DNA of 64,000 nt from Cycas panzhihuaensis. Lineage: Eukaryota; Cycadophyta. Under the pieces are notes generated by a model. That model ran no database searches. It was given only the letters and a program-made list of their open reading frames with translations, and was not told the DNA's origin. A program made the position numbers and the translations under genes. Position 1 is the stretch's first letter, and each line of letters opens with the position of its first letter. Positions 13,061 to 22,373 of this stretch are shown piece by piece. The DNA lies in NCBI GenBank assembly GCA_023213395.1, contig CM041465.1, positions 119,481,741 through 119,545,740 of the forward strand, in the 5' to 3' direction.

Positions 13061-13500
13061 GGAAAGATTCCTTCTAATGGTCTCCCTTTTCCAACAAAGC
13101 ATTCATCCACTTTAAGGAGGTCATGACAACCATCTTAGTTTTAGCCTCGATAAACTTTACTCGCCTATTCCAACTAGAATGCCATGCATTTAGATTCAGA
13201 TTAGGTGCCATCTTAATATAGAAATTCTACCTAATAGCTTTTGAAAGTAGGAAACTCAAGGAATATGAGTGAAAACTTTCCACCTACTAAAGGAAATATA
13301 GGAAATCCTCCATGCTTTTGAAAAATGGTGACAACCATCATAACCTTGTTACCTATTAGACCAACTAGTCCTCTTAGAAGAACATGCTAAATGGCTTAAT
13401 CATCTTCAACTTTTTGACTTTATAATCACTTATAAAAAGGAAAAAGATAATATTATAGTAGGCACTCTTTCTTGCTTACCATTCCTTGTATCTAATGAGA
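13060..13500 (+). pseudogene. Gyp-B RNase H
   Basis: It follows RT directly. A block resembling the usual LECDASGFGLGAILMQ is present as LFQLECHAFRFRLGAILI near 13,165-13,220, with the catalytic Asp changed to His. The ESRKLKEYE segment that follows is typical of gypsy RNase H. Later parts are frameshifted. The domain degrades RNA in RNA-DNA hybrids during reverse transcription. Confidence 0.7.
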
Positions 13501-13793
13501 CCACTCATTATCTTGAGGATCCTACCCTTCACACCATCTCTACCTCATAACTAATATGGATACAAGAATTGGCCTTAGATAACCAATTCCAACTAGACTT
13601 TTCATAATGGACTAATAAGGTTCATACATAAAAGGATTGGTCCATCTATAACACTCTCTTATTACACCAAAACCACATCTTTCTACATCCTAAATCAACT
13701 TATATTTCTAAGATTTTATTGAAATATTACTCTTCTGCATTAGGTGGTTATTTAAGATTCAATAAGACATATCACAAGACCCATTCAGACTTC
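13500..13793 (+). pseudogene. Gyp-B integrase, zinc-binding N-terminus
   Basis: The reading around 13,760-13,793 (NKTYHKTHSDF in a shifted frame) fits the His pair of the HHCC zinc-binding segment. The frame breaks off at the Tat-A insertion and continues at 30,373. The duplicated ACTTC falls in codons for Asp-Phe. Confidence 0.7.
13789..13793. repeat. Target-site duplication of Tat-A, left copy
   Basis: ACTTC precedes the Tat-A left LTR (TGAAACGC) and is repeated exactly at 30,368-30,372 after the right LTR. Five base pairs is the usual duplication for gypsy integrases. Confidence 0.95.
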
Positions 13794-16380
13794 TGAAACG
13801 CTCGCTACGGGGCGGTGTCCCTACGTCTAGCAAAAGGATATAAGAATACGCTATGCTAACTAAGTTAGGCAGCGAGGACCTCACCTCACAAGGCGTCCGT
13901 GTGCCGGAGTGCAGATTCAGGACTGCAAGGTGCCTAGTTGCTTTCAGGTAGCCGTGTAAAGCAAGGCCTTCCTACCTTTCAGATGGCCAGGAAGGAGAGA
14001 GAATGCCTTGCGCGTTGCGTCTTCTCAAGGCAATGAAAAGGCAACGAATGAAAGGGAAACTAACTAATGTGTAGGTGAATGCAGGAAAGGGCGCAATGAG
14101 GGCAGCTCAAATACGATGCGAGCAAGCTATCTACGCTATGCTACTCTAGATAAAGCAAGAAATGATGTAAAGAAAATGAATGCACTTTCCCTTTTTCCTT
14201 TATATTCCTTTATAATTTCCTGACTACTCAGGCAAATGCATGAAAGGTAGTAATGTAAAAGGGGATACATGGGAAACAAGGGGAATACCTGGATCCAGCG
14301 CCTAAATGGAGTGCAACTTGTCTCTCTGAGTCCCGCTCCTTTCTTCTCTGTTTGTCGTGCATGCGTTGCTGATCGGCGGTAGTTGCCAGAAGCAATAGAA
14401 GAGGGGTTTACTTACCTCCCCATAAACATGCAAAAGCAAATAAAACAGAAAGAAACAAAAAGCTTGAAACCAAAGAAAGAAATGCACTACTTAGGGAACT
14501 AACCTACAACGGGCTCATCCCACGTATCACTCCACCAATGCACGGTCCTGCAAATGGGTGAGAAGAACACCTTCCTCTCCGAAGAGAGGCCACGAGATAT
14601 ACCAAAATATATATATATATACTGAAATCAAATGGAACTAAGATCTATGCTAAGCATCGAAATATAACTGAATGAAATAACAACATACAAGAAATGCTGT
14701 CACCACCATACACCACGAAGACACTCGAAAGGGAAAGGAGTATAGCCTCGGGATGGCTAACTTACCCATGGGAGACCTCCATGGAACTCAGGAAGGAAAA
14801 CCAGTTAGCAATAAGGTAGTGAAGCAACAAACCGTAACAAGGAAAAGAATAACAGAAAAAAAACTGGGGCTTACGTAGGGCCCAACACCAACAGGTGAGA
14901 CTTCTGGCAATGACATAGTGACGGGTTACTTATGCTAGTCTGAGCACCCTAACTAAGTTCCCTAAATTCCCTTAACCCGTTCCCTAAGAAAGCGCTGATG
15001 GCAAAGGGAAAGAGGACAAGGGACATAACCCTTTGGGAGAAGGACAGCAATGGGGGGTGGAACCCCGCCTACCTCCCTCAAATCCTCGTATGTTACTCCT
15101 TTGCACCAGCTAACTAAGGAAGGGGTGAAAGAGATAGTTTAAGGAAAATAGAGAGGCTTCAAGGAAACAATGGGAGGGTATTACTAATCCAGTGTAACAC
15201 TATGAGGAAAAGCTAGCTAATTAAGATCCCATTCATTAACAAACAAAAGAAATATGAATAAAATGGATTGCAAGTAGAAAATAAGAAGTACCTCATAGGA
15301 AGAAGATCAATCATGAACTTTGCTGCTAGGAGACAGCAGTAATGACCAACATATGAGGACTGATCATGAGTGGTTCTTACAAGAGTGAGAATGAAGAAAA
15401 CTCCTTACAAGCTTGGAGCCTTAGAAGTTGGCTCTTTGGGAAGCTTTTGGGTGAAAATGCCACTTAGATCCTTGAGCACCTGTAAAGAAAGATGGGGCTT
15501 GCTATGGAGAGCTGTAGGGGGTAGCAATGGCCCTGCAAGTCCAGCTGATAGCAATCATTTTCTCCTTTGTCTAGTTGCTGTGTATGTAGATTATCTTTTT
15601 CTGTTTGTTTTCTTGTTGAAAAAATTAGAAATTCTTCCAAGAGATTTAAAAAATGGACAAAAGATCCAAAAAATGGGGAGCAAAATCCCCTTTATCCCCT
15701 TGTTCACAGCAAGTAAACATTGGGGATGTCAGGGTGACTCGAATCAATCAACGCCATGCGGCAGTTCCACAAAAAAATAGAAACTGTCGCGTGGTTCTCT
15801 TTTTTTCTAATTTCAAACAAATATATCATGACAAACTCTACCAGATCGCGAAGAAATGCCGTCATCGCTAAGTTTATAGTGGTATCCGACTGGAAATAAA
15901 AAAGAGAAAAAATAAGCAGAAACATCAGGTTTTGGGGTAAAAACCAAGGTTAAACATAAGTTAGAGCAGCTGGGGGAATGTCCAGGTAATGGGCAGGTAC
16001 CCAAAATAATGCAAAGAGTCCTAACTAAGGATTAAATCAGGCTTAAGAAGGACTGCAACATAAGCAACATGTTGTAACAGGAGTAAACAGAGCTGACGAA
16101 AACATCCCGGGAGACCGTAGAGACAACGTGGGTGGCTGTGCGACATACATGGTGTAGAATTCGCTGAGGAATGCCCCCGCTGTGAGTCGTCATAGGCTGA
16201 TGGTATGCCGTAAGCATATGCATTATGAGCAAGTAGAAAAGCAATGTGTGCAGGCAGGCATATGTCAAGCAACCTACTCTAAATAACCTCAATCAAGCAT
16301 GGGCAAGAAAAGGTAAGAAAATATACCTGAACAAACCTGCGTCGATGCGTCTCGAGTCCATTCCCAGTAGCTGGGAAACA
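13794..16380 (-). repeat. Tat-A 3' LTR (left copy)
   Basis: 2,587 bp, plus strand TGAAACGC to GGGAAACA. It is alignable along its whole length with 27,809-30,367. Differences are mostly C/T and G/A, with small indels such as an extra segment near 15,990. The terminus on the element strand (TGTTTCCC) carries a short hairpin TTCCCAG-TAG-CTGGGAA (16,363-16,379). Contains a TA run near 14,608. Confidence 0.95.
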
Positions 16381-16391
16381 CTACCCCCTTG
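16381..16391 (-). other. Tat-A polypurine tract
   Basis: On the minus strand AAGGGGGTAG directly precedes the 3' LTR start TGTTTCCC. It is the expected primer for plus-strand DNA synthesis and fixes the element orientation as minus. Confidence 0.85.
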
Positions 16392-16462
16392 GCAGCAGAG
16401 CCTCACTGCTCAGAAGCATAACATGATGGTGAATGCTGACAATCAAAGATATGAGTAACACA

Positions 16463-16502
<40 letters not shown>

Positions 16503-16614
16503 CAATAAAGAGCAGCACGTGGACCAAGGGCGTAGGTAAGTGTCATGGCGGAACGCGTGGACAAGGGAGACGGAGACAAGGACAACATAGGGGCTGTCTA
16601 CGCGTCGTCTAACA
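16392..16614. other. Tat-A 3' noncoding segment
   Basis: This short noncoding stretch lies between the second RNase H frame and the polypurine tract. It includes a (TA)n run. No other signal was seen. Confidence 0.6.
16465..16501. repeat. (AT)n microsatellite in Tat-A
   Basis: About 18 AT/TA units. It makes a spurious Ile-Tyr repeat frame on the minus strand. Confidence 0.95.
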
Positions 16615-17190
16615 TTAACCTGTAAATGAAATAAGCAAGTAAAAGGGGATGCCCCCATTGTCGAAGAGCAACGTGAAGTAGGAGGGCATCCAGTAAATAG
16701 AGCAAATATATCGAACTAACATCAACCAAAGACTGTGCATGGGCCGTGCAAGCCTCGGGGCTGCTATCTGAAGAGGGAGGCGATGCTCAAGGATGAGGTG
16801 GACGAGGCTGTTGGCCTCAGCATTGAGGTGCCTAGGGATATGATGAATATCCACTGACGAGAAACAAGCTAGAAGAGACCTGGCAGCAGACATGAGGGTT
16901 CTCAGGTGGGGGCATCGCACTTGGTAAACCTAGGTGAGATGGGACACCACAACTTGAGAATCACAAAGCAACACAATGGATCTGAGATGGAAACATAGAG
17001 CATCGGTAAGGGCTTCAATAACGGCTATGTACTCAACTTCATTATTAGTTGCCTCATGAAGAAAGACCTCAGAATATAAGAAATCATGTCCAGAGGGGCT
17101 GCAAAGAATCCACGCAGTGGCAGAAGGTCCGAGGTTGCTGCGACTTCCACCATTGGCGAAAACGAGAAGGGAAATGCCTGAATACTAAGC
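16615..17190 (-). pseudogene. Tat-A second RNase H domain (RVT_3 type)
   Basis: One minus-strand frame from about 17,190 to the TAA at 16,615 reads as an RNase HI fold: FANGGSRSNLGPSATAWIL near the start, then TNNEVEYIAVIEAL, LLCDSQVVVSHLT, and HHIPRHLNAEANSLVHL. In active RVT_3 enzymes the four acidic residues lie in F-D-G, NNEAEY, GDSQ and EADxL. Here Glu and the middle Asp remain, while the first and last Asp are Asn. Both Asn codons differ from Asp by G to A at a CpG, so they look like decay rather than an inactive design. One in-frame TAG lies at 16,930-16,932. It is separate from the RT-linked RNase H (22,374-23,110) and sits downstream of integrase, beyond the antisense gene. Confidence 0.8.
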
Positions 17191-17698
17191 TCTGGTAGCA
17201 AACTAATAGTAGTGAAAGTAAAAGAAAGACTCGAATGGCAAGGAAAAAAGTGGCCGAGAAGGGTAGGAGGACCTAACAATGAGGTTATCCGAGAACGAGA
17301 GCAAGCAATTCAGCCATTGGCTGAGAGTGGGCAGAGAAAAGATGCCCTGGAGTGCCAAAGGTTACTTTGGGAAGCAAAACATGCCCCCAGACGGGGGAGC
17401 ACTCCCTTTGGAGACCCCAGGGGTGAAAAAGGGCTGCGGAAATGAGGCCAGGGTGGCAAAATAAGCCAAACGAGTATAAACTCAGGCACACACAGGAGTA
17501 GCGCACAAAACGATATAGAAGGGCCCTGGCAAAAGTACGATAATGAGGCGCCACAAATACCCTTACAAGGGAGGGCAAAAAGGGCATCACTAGAGCACAA
17601 TAGGCAATAGGGCCAGAAGGCAAAGGCTATCAGGGCAACGAGACGATCCCAACGATCGTCATGAGCCGTAACGGAAGAAGTGCCCGTCGGGGCCCCCG
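17191..17698. other. Noncoding spacer between second RNase H and antisense gene
   Basis: Open frames exist on both strands, but none resembles a known protein. The segment lies upstream of the plus-strand TATA box, so it probably holds the antisense promoter. On the minus strand it leads into the second RNase H frame. No start codon for that frame could be chosen. Confidence 0.5.
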
Positions 17699-17700
17699 CC

Positions 17701-17708
17701 TATATAAG
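17701..17708 (+). promoter_or_regulatory. TATA box of the antisense gene
   Basis: TATATAAG lies just after a GC-rich stretch (GTCGGGGCCCCCGCC) and 71 bases before the proposed ATG at 17,772. A start site about 25-35 bases downstream would leave a short leader. It reads on the plus strand, opposite to the element's own transcription from the LTR. Confidence 0.6.
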
Positions 17709-17773
17709 GAAAACGAATGAAAATTGGATTCATTTTCACCGGCTCTCGTATGAAACCAGAGCCTTTTCCTTAT
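17704..17773. repeat. Nested inverted repeat across TATA box and start codon
   Basis: The outer arms ATAAGGAAAA (17,704-17,713) and TTTTCCTTAT (17,764-17,773) are perfect complements. Inside lie the perfect 6-bp arms GGCTCT (17,741-17,746) and AGAGCC (17,758-17,763), and a weaker AATGAA/TTCATT pair. Together they could fold as a three-way junction. The left outer arm overlaps the TATA box and the right one reaches the first ATG. A full fold is therefore possible in DNA or in the element's genomic RNA, but not in an antisense mRNA starting near 17,732. Confidence 0.7.
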
Positions 17774-17891
17774 GATGCAGAGTGCTACCCAACTTCGGAG
17801 GCATGCAGGAGATGATCCAACCATTGGATCCGAGCGCAGTGAGAGTCATTATGACCAGAGAGATGAGATGGCGATGGTCAGGCCAGATTCA

Positions 17892-18361
17892 GTGAGTGGA
17901 TCTCACGAAACCTTCCCCATTTCGAAGTTCAAAGTTTATTGCTTTTTAGTTAATTTTAATACATTTTTATGCCCCTTATAGGCAATTGGATGCCTCTCGG
18001 AGTCCAAATTGGACCCAGAAAGAGATGGGGATCTAGGCATTAGAGAGCCCTAGTCCCAGTGGGCCCCACAGGGGTCCACCACAAAAATTTTGGGGATTTT
18101 CTGGGCTGAAACCCTCTTTTTTAGGGGGTTGCCATTCATACCGCAGCCAAGATTGTGGCACCGCGATCTTGGCCGCATGATCGCTATAGGAAAGCGATCA
18201 CCGCGGGACCCACTCCAAATTTAGCGGTATCGCTAAATTTGGAGCCAGACACGTAAAAATAAAAAAAAACTAGAAAATGGGCCACCCTAAAATTAGAAAG
18301 AGAGCTAGGAGCCTAGATGACTGCTAGGAGGCTGACCTTGACTGACTTTTGATGATTGCAG
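17892..18361 (+). other. Inferred intron 1 of the antisense gene
   Basis: Donor GTGAGT at 17,892 and acceptor TTTTGATGATTGCAG ending at 18,361 join codon 40 to GCA-GTT-ATC in the PMD frame without a shift. The 470 bp hold several inverted repeats (18,002-18,014; 18,143-18,244) and no coding similarity. The intron is inferred from sequence only. Confidence 0.55.
18143..18244. repeat. Cluster of three hairpins
   Basis: Hairpin 1: GCCAAGAT (18,146-18,153) pairs with ATCTTGGC (18,166-18,173). The loop becomes further palindromic if two TG dinucleotides are read as CG. Hairpin 2: TGATCGCT (18,178-18,185) pairs with AGCGATCA (18,193-18,200). Hairpin 3: CTCCAAATTTAGCG (18,213-18,226) pairs perfectly with 18,231-18,244 over 14 bp around a GTAT loop. 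A fourth, CGCGGT/ACCGCG (18,370-18,386), lies just after the inferred splice site. Confidence 0.9.
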
Positions 18362-19595
18362 GCAGTTATCGCGGTGGATAACCGCGAGAACGTCGGCATG
18401 CCGATACTGAGTTACTTGGAGATGGCATCCCAAGAGGACAAGGCGACTCTTAAGAGGTGTGGCCTATACAAGGCCCTCAAGACCCCCTAGTTCACGTCAG
18501 ACCAGAGGCTTCTAGTTGACATCGTGTCACACTGGGACAAGAGGAGGCATATATTTCACTTGCCTCAGATAGGTGACGTCACTATCACCCCAAGAGATAT
18601 CAGGCAGATTTTGGGGGTACTAGCGACAGGGAGGCCAGTGAGGCTGGGAGCGCTGCCTAGCACCGAGGTAGCACATAGGGAGGTAGCCCAGTTTTTCACA
18701 GGGACCGACAGGTGGGAGCAGAGGGGAGCTGCCCTCCAGACTATGCTCATGTCCAAGATTCCTCGGGTGAGGAAGTTGATATTAGTATGCATTCTGTTCT
18801 AGATTTCCTGGAAATAGAACTACAGGGAGATCCCCGGAGGTTGGGTGGATGTAGTGCGCTGGTGTGAGGCTGGCGAGAGGATGGATTGGGCTACTCTAGT
18901 TGCGGCGAACCTTGTCGCCTAGCTAGACACCATCCAGAGATCCGACAGAGGAGGGTTCTCTTATAGCACACTATTGCAGTGCTGGTTTTTTGACCATTTT
19001 GCGGTAGTGGCACCAACAGGGGGGCCATTCCCCATAGCAGAGTGGGCCCCGATGGCCCACAGATGGCAAACGTGGCTCCGAGGGACAGAGGATCAGGCGC
19101 ATGTCCATCGGTCAGTCGATGCGACATCATTCAACCTCCTCACTCTGACAGATTATATAGCAGAGCCCTATAGAGCAGAGAGGTAGGGGAGTAATAATGG
19201 AGTGGGCAGAGCAAGATCACCCATCGACGACGATGATGACAATGATAGCGATGGTGATAGCGGTGACGACGGTGATGATGGAGGGGATGGGGCTGGCCCA
19301 TCGCGACCTGTAGGAGAGGCAGGTCTATCACAGTCAGTAGGAGGAGCAGCAGGACTATCCGGGACTGCCGGAGGAGGGGCACGCCCATCAGGAGCTGCCG
19401 AGGTGAGCAGGGTACCAGAGACCGGGGGTCGCAGATTACGGATCGTGAGGAGATCCGGAGAGGCAAGGGTCGAGCCAGTCCCTGTTAGGGGCGAGGTAGA
19501 GGCAGAGGATGTACCTGAGGACGAGGTACCTACAGCTGGCGGAGGGCCAGGAGACGAGGATGTCACCCAAGCAGAGGAGCCGGCGGCCGTGGCAG

Positions 19596-19707
19596 GTGAG
19601 ACCTAACCGTTTCCTTAGTCGTTTGACATCTAGATAGATGCTTGATTTCCTTTTATTATGGTATGCAGTGAGGATATACACTGACACACGACATGTTACA
19701 TTGACAG
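19596..19707 (+). other. Inferred intron 2 of the antisense gene
   Basis: 112 bp, AT-richer than both flanks, from GTGAGACC to TTACATTGACAG. Splicing joins a one-base codon start (G) to GT, giving Gly and restoring an open frame (VAEVQRLVEAMVREMFP). Without splicing the frame stops at 19,604. Confidence 0.55.
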
Positions 19708-20285
19708 GTGTAGCAGAGGTCCAGAGACTAGTGGAGGCCATGGTGAGGGAGATGTTCCCTCAGGTCTACGCAGAGGGGTAATCGCCCATCCAGGCAGAGG
19801 ATGTGCCTAGGTCGGTAAGAGCCCACATGCAGGCATTTGCCCCACTGGTGAGGGTGAGAGACATCTGGGTTGCAGAGACCCAGGAACACATGGCATTCCA
19901 AGGGCAGCCACAGCGAGAGCTCAACGTGGCCAAGGGCGAGTGGGATGAGTCCAGGCCTTAGAGGCTTAGAGTGGACTAGGAGGAGATGCGGGGAACAACA
20001 TCTGTATAGCAGTACTAGAGGAGCGCCTCAAGGCGACAGAGGAGAAGTTTCAGAGTATGGAGGAGGGACTCCAGGGAGAGAGGGATCACATCCAGGTTCA
20101 ATACGACCAGCTAGTGGCGCAGATGGTCTTGAGGTCGAGCAGGAGCCAGACCCACACACATACAATCTACGACCCGAGATGGCCTCGATGAGGGGAGCGA
20201 GGCAGGCCTGGGGAGCTCAAAGGGATGTGGTCCCCAGGAGAGGGATCACATAGACTAGGGGATGGCACCCCAGGATCAGGACAGC

Positions 20286-20291
20286 AATAAA
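20286..20291 (+). promoter_or_regulatory. Candidate poly(A) signal of the antisense gene
   Basis: AATAAA lies about 95 bases after the last stop at 20,191. It is the only such hexamer close behind the gene, and short signals like this can occur by chance. Confidence 0.4.
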
Positions 20292-20418
20292 TGAGATGTA
20301 TATATAGTTTTGATGGGAAAGCACAGGCCTCCAGGGGGTCATATGTAGGCTCACATGATTGTACCCCCCCTGCAAGGATCCCGGCTTCCCACATGCACGA
20401 TGTACCATGACATTTTTG

Positions 20419-20480
<62 letters not shown>

Positions 20481-21000
20481 ATTGGAACCCCATTTTGACA
20501 TGAAATCGTGCATATCATGTATGATAGAGATAACATGTATGATTTACTTTGTAAATGAATATTTTTTGTATGTTGTAAATGTAAATATGTAAATATGTTT
20601 TGTTGTAAATATTTGGTTATAAAATGCATGTGTTTCTTTCCATGTATAGCTATATGTCTAACAGGAGTACACACGTCCACCATAAGCAGAGGTGATCGAG
20701 AGGTGTAAGGTTAGAAATAGAGCGACACGCACGTCCACAGAGGAGCATAGCAGAATATGTGAAGGAAACAACAGGCAGGAGAGGGGAGTGACGATACTCC
20801 ACAGCGTCATCCTAGTAAGAGAATGCCCAAATAGGAGGACAAGGGTTCCCGAGAGGATACGGGAACACAGGAGGAACCAGAAGACAAAGCGAAAATCCAT
20901 CTTAAATTACCATTCTACCCGTGGTTGGGAGGAATGGGAACAATTTAAAATGGTAGTTTAGGCTCGTTTCAGAGCATGGCAGAGAAAAAGAGCAGAAAGA
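20292..21000. other. Spacer between antisense gene and integrase
   Basis: This is a convergent intergenic stretch with a microsatellite (20,419-20,475) and AT-rich repeats of the word TGTAAATA near 20,565-20,610. No coding similarity was recognised. Confidence 0.6.
20419..20475. repeat. (AC)n(AT)n compound microsatellite
   Basis: About 13 AC units run directly into about 15 AT units. The Tyr-Ile and Cys-Val repeat frames on the minus strand are artefacts of it. Confidence 0.95.
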
Positions 21001-22330
21001 TCACGCGTAAAACTTCTTAAGGAATTTTTCATTGACTACTTTCTCAAATTCTAAGCCTTCTAAGGTGGCAATCCTGTATGCACCGTTATCGAGGCTTTCG
21101 AGAATGACGAAGGGGCCTACCCATTTGGGCCCGAATTTGGCCAAGCGATCATAAAGGTACTCCAATTTGAGGATGTGGTCCCCGGGGCACAAAGGATGAG
21201 CACAAAGATGTTTGTCGTGTGTCCTTTGCAAGTGGGCTTTTGAAGCAAGGTTCGCTTGATAAGCCGTTAAGCACCTCTTATCTAGGGCTTCGAGGTCTGG
21301 GAGGCGAGCCTGGCAAATAGACTCCTCGTTAATGAGACCTCAAAGGGAAACTCGAAGAGAGGGGATCTCCACTTCCAGTGGGAGTATCGCCTTGGTTCTG
21401 TAGACTAACGAGAATGGGGTCATTCCAGTAGCCGTGCGGATGGAAGTGCGATAAGCCCAGAGGGTGGAAGGGAGTTGGACATGCCAATCCCTTTGAGATT
21501 GGGCAACGGTTTTTCTTAAAATGCTGACGAGCATTTTGTTGAAGGATTCAACTTGCCCGTTTGCTTGGGGGTAATAAGGGGATGATGTCTTATGCGAGAT
21601 CTTGAATTTCTCACACAATTTGTCCATTTCCTTATTACAGAAGGAAGTTCCATTATCCGTGATTAGGATATCTAGAATCCCGAAACGACAGATAATATGC
21701 TGGTAGACGAAGGTGGCTATCATCTTACTAGGGGTAGTGGACAGGGGGATTGCCTCTACCCATTTAGTGAAGTATTCGGTAGCAGTTAAGATATATTTAT
21801 GTTGTGCGAAAGATGGCGGTGATATAGCCCCAATGAGGTCTAAGCCCCATTGAGAAAAGGGCCATGGAGACACGATAGGGTGCAACGCCTCGGAAGGTAC
21901 GTGAGAGACATTGGCATGCTCCTGGCATCACCGACATCTAAGGGCATAAGCGTGGACGTCCTTGAACAAGGACGACCAGTAATAACCCATGCAGAGGATC
22001 CTTTGGGCCATGGATTGGCCCCCAAAGTGGCCCCCATAAATGCCATGATGGCATTCGTGGAGTATTTGGTCCGCTTCGTCAGGAGTGACGCAACAAAGCA
22101 GGATCCCATCAAAAGATCTCTTGTACAACACTTCATCCACAAGGAAGTGTTGCCTAGTAGTGGCGTAGATATGCGACCTAACCTTGTTACTAGCTTCAGG
22201 GCGACATTCTTACTGAGTCAGATATCGCACAATATCACCATACCACTCGCTGTCGGTGAGTGGGTGGGGAGAAGCATCATGGACGGTCATGATAGACTCG
22301 TCCGGGAAAGAGTCGTCAACAGGAACGCCA
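21001..22330 (-). pseudogene. Tat-A integrase
   Basis: It inserts the DNA copy into the host genome. On the minus strand the HHCC zinc segment is readable (HECHHGIYGGHFG ... C-R-stop-C-Q-E-C). It is followed by the catalytic core with D in QWGLDLIGA, D in ITDNGTSF and E in QANGQVESFNK, so the D,D-35-E triad is kept. The C-terminal domain ends DNGAYRIATLEGLEFEKV and KFLKKFYA, with a natural TGA at 21,001. There is no chromodomain. In-frame TGA codons at the zinc segment and in RVSL*GLINEES each match a CGA-to-TGA change. This frame is shifted relative to RNase H (break near 22,430). It is the best-kept integrase in the window. Confidence 0.9.
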
Positions 22331-22373
22331 CTCGCATTAGGAATGGTAGCATCAGCTAACTTCTCTGCTACTA

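Larger units (their letters stand above)
17772..20191 (+). pseudogene. Antisense three-exon gene with plant mobile domain (decayed)
   Basis: Inferred exons are 17,772-17,891, 18,362-19,595 and 19,708-20,191. Intron 1 begins GTGAGT and ends TTGCAG, intron 2 begins GTGAGA and ends TTGACAG, and the phases agree (exon 1 is 40 codons). Exon 2 contains HIFHLPQIGDVTITPRDIRQ, the hallmark block of plant mobile domains (usually F-H-L-P, G-E-M-T-I-T, D-V), and later WCEAGERMDWATLV. An Asp-rich acidic linker (from about 19,226) and a Gly/Ala/Pro-rich stretch follow. Exon 3 ends in a likely coiled coil (LEERLKATEEKFQSMEEGLQ). PMD proteins such as MAIN/MAIL1 are nuclear and linked to silencing; PMDs are also carried by plant transposons. 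Role here unknown. All five in-frame stops in exon 2 are TAG. Exon 3 has TAA/TAG stops and a frameshift near 19,995. Confidence 0.7.

Noticed and set aside
15370-15780. Plus-strand open frame in the left Tat-A LTR with a similar frame at 29,375-29,917
   Set aside because: It is the same LTR sequence twice. Amino-acid changes are as frequent as expected without constraint, and no motif is recognised.
16403-16658. Ile-Tyr repeat proteins on the minus strand
   Set aside because: Translation of the (AT)n microsatellite. The same applies to 20,167-20,683.
18770-18802. Possible 42-base intron from CGGGTGAGG to TTCTAG in the PMD exon
   Set aside because: Too short for a plant intron, and the frame reads through with a single CAG-to-TAG change.
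19168-19566. Minus-strand Ser/Pro-rich open frame
   Set aside because: Mirror of the acidic linker and Gly/Ala-rich stretch of the PMD gene. The plus frame has the domain context.
21850-22359. Plus-strand 169-codon frame opposite integrase
   Set aside because: Shadow of the integrase zinc segment, which has clear HHCC spacing on the minus strand.
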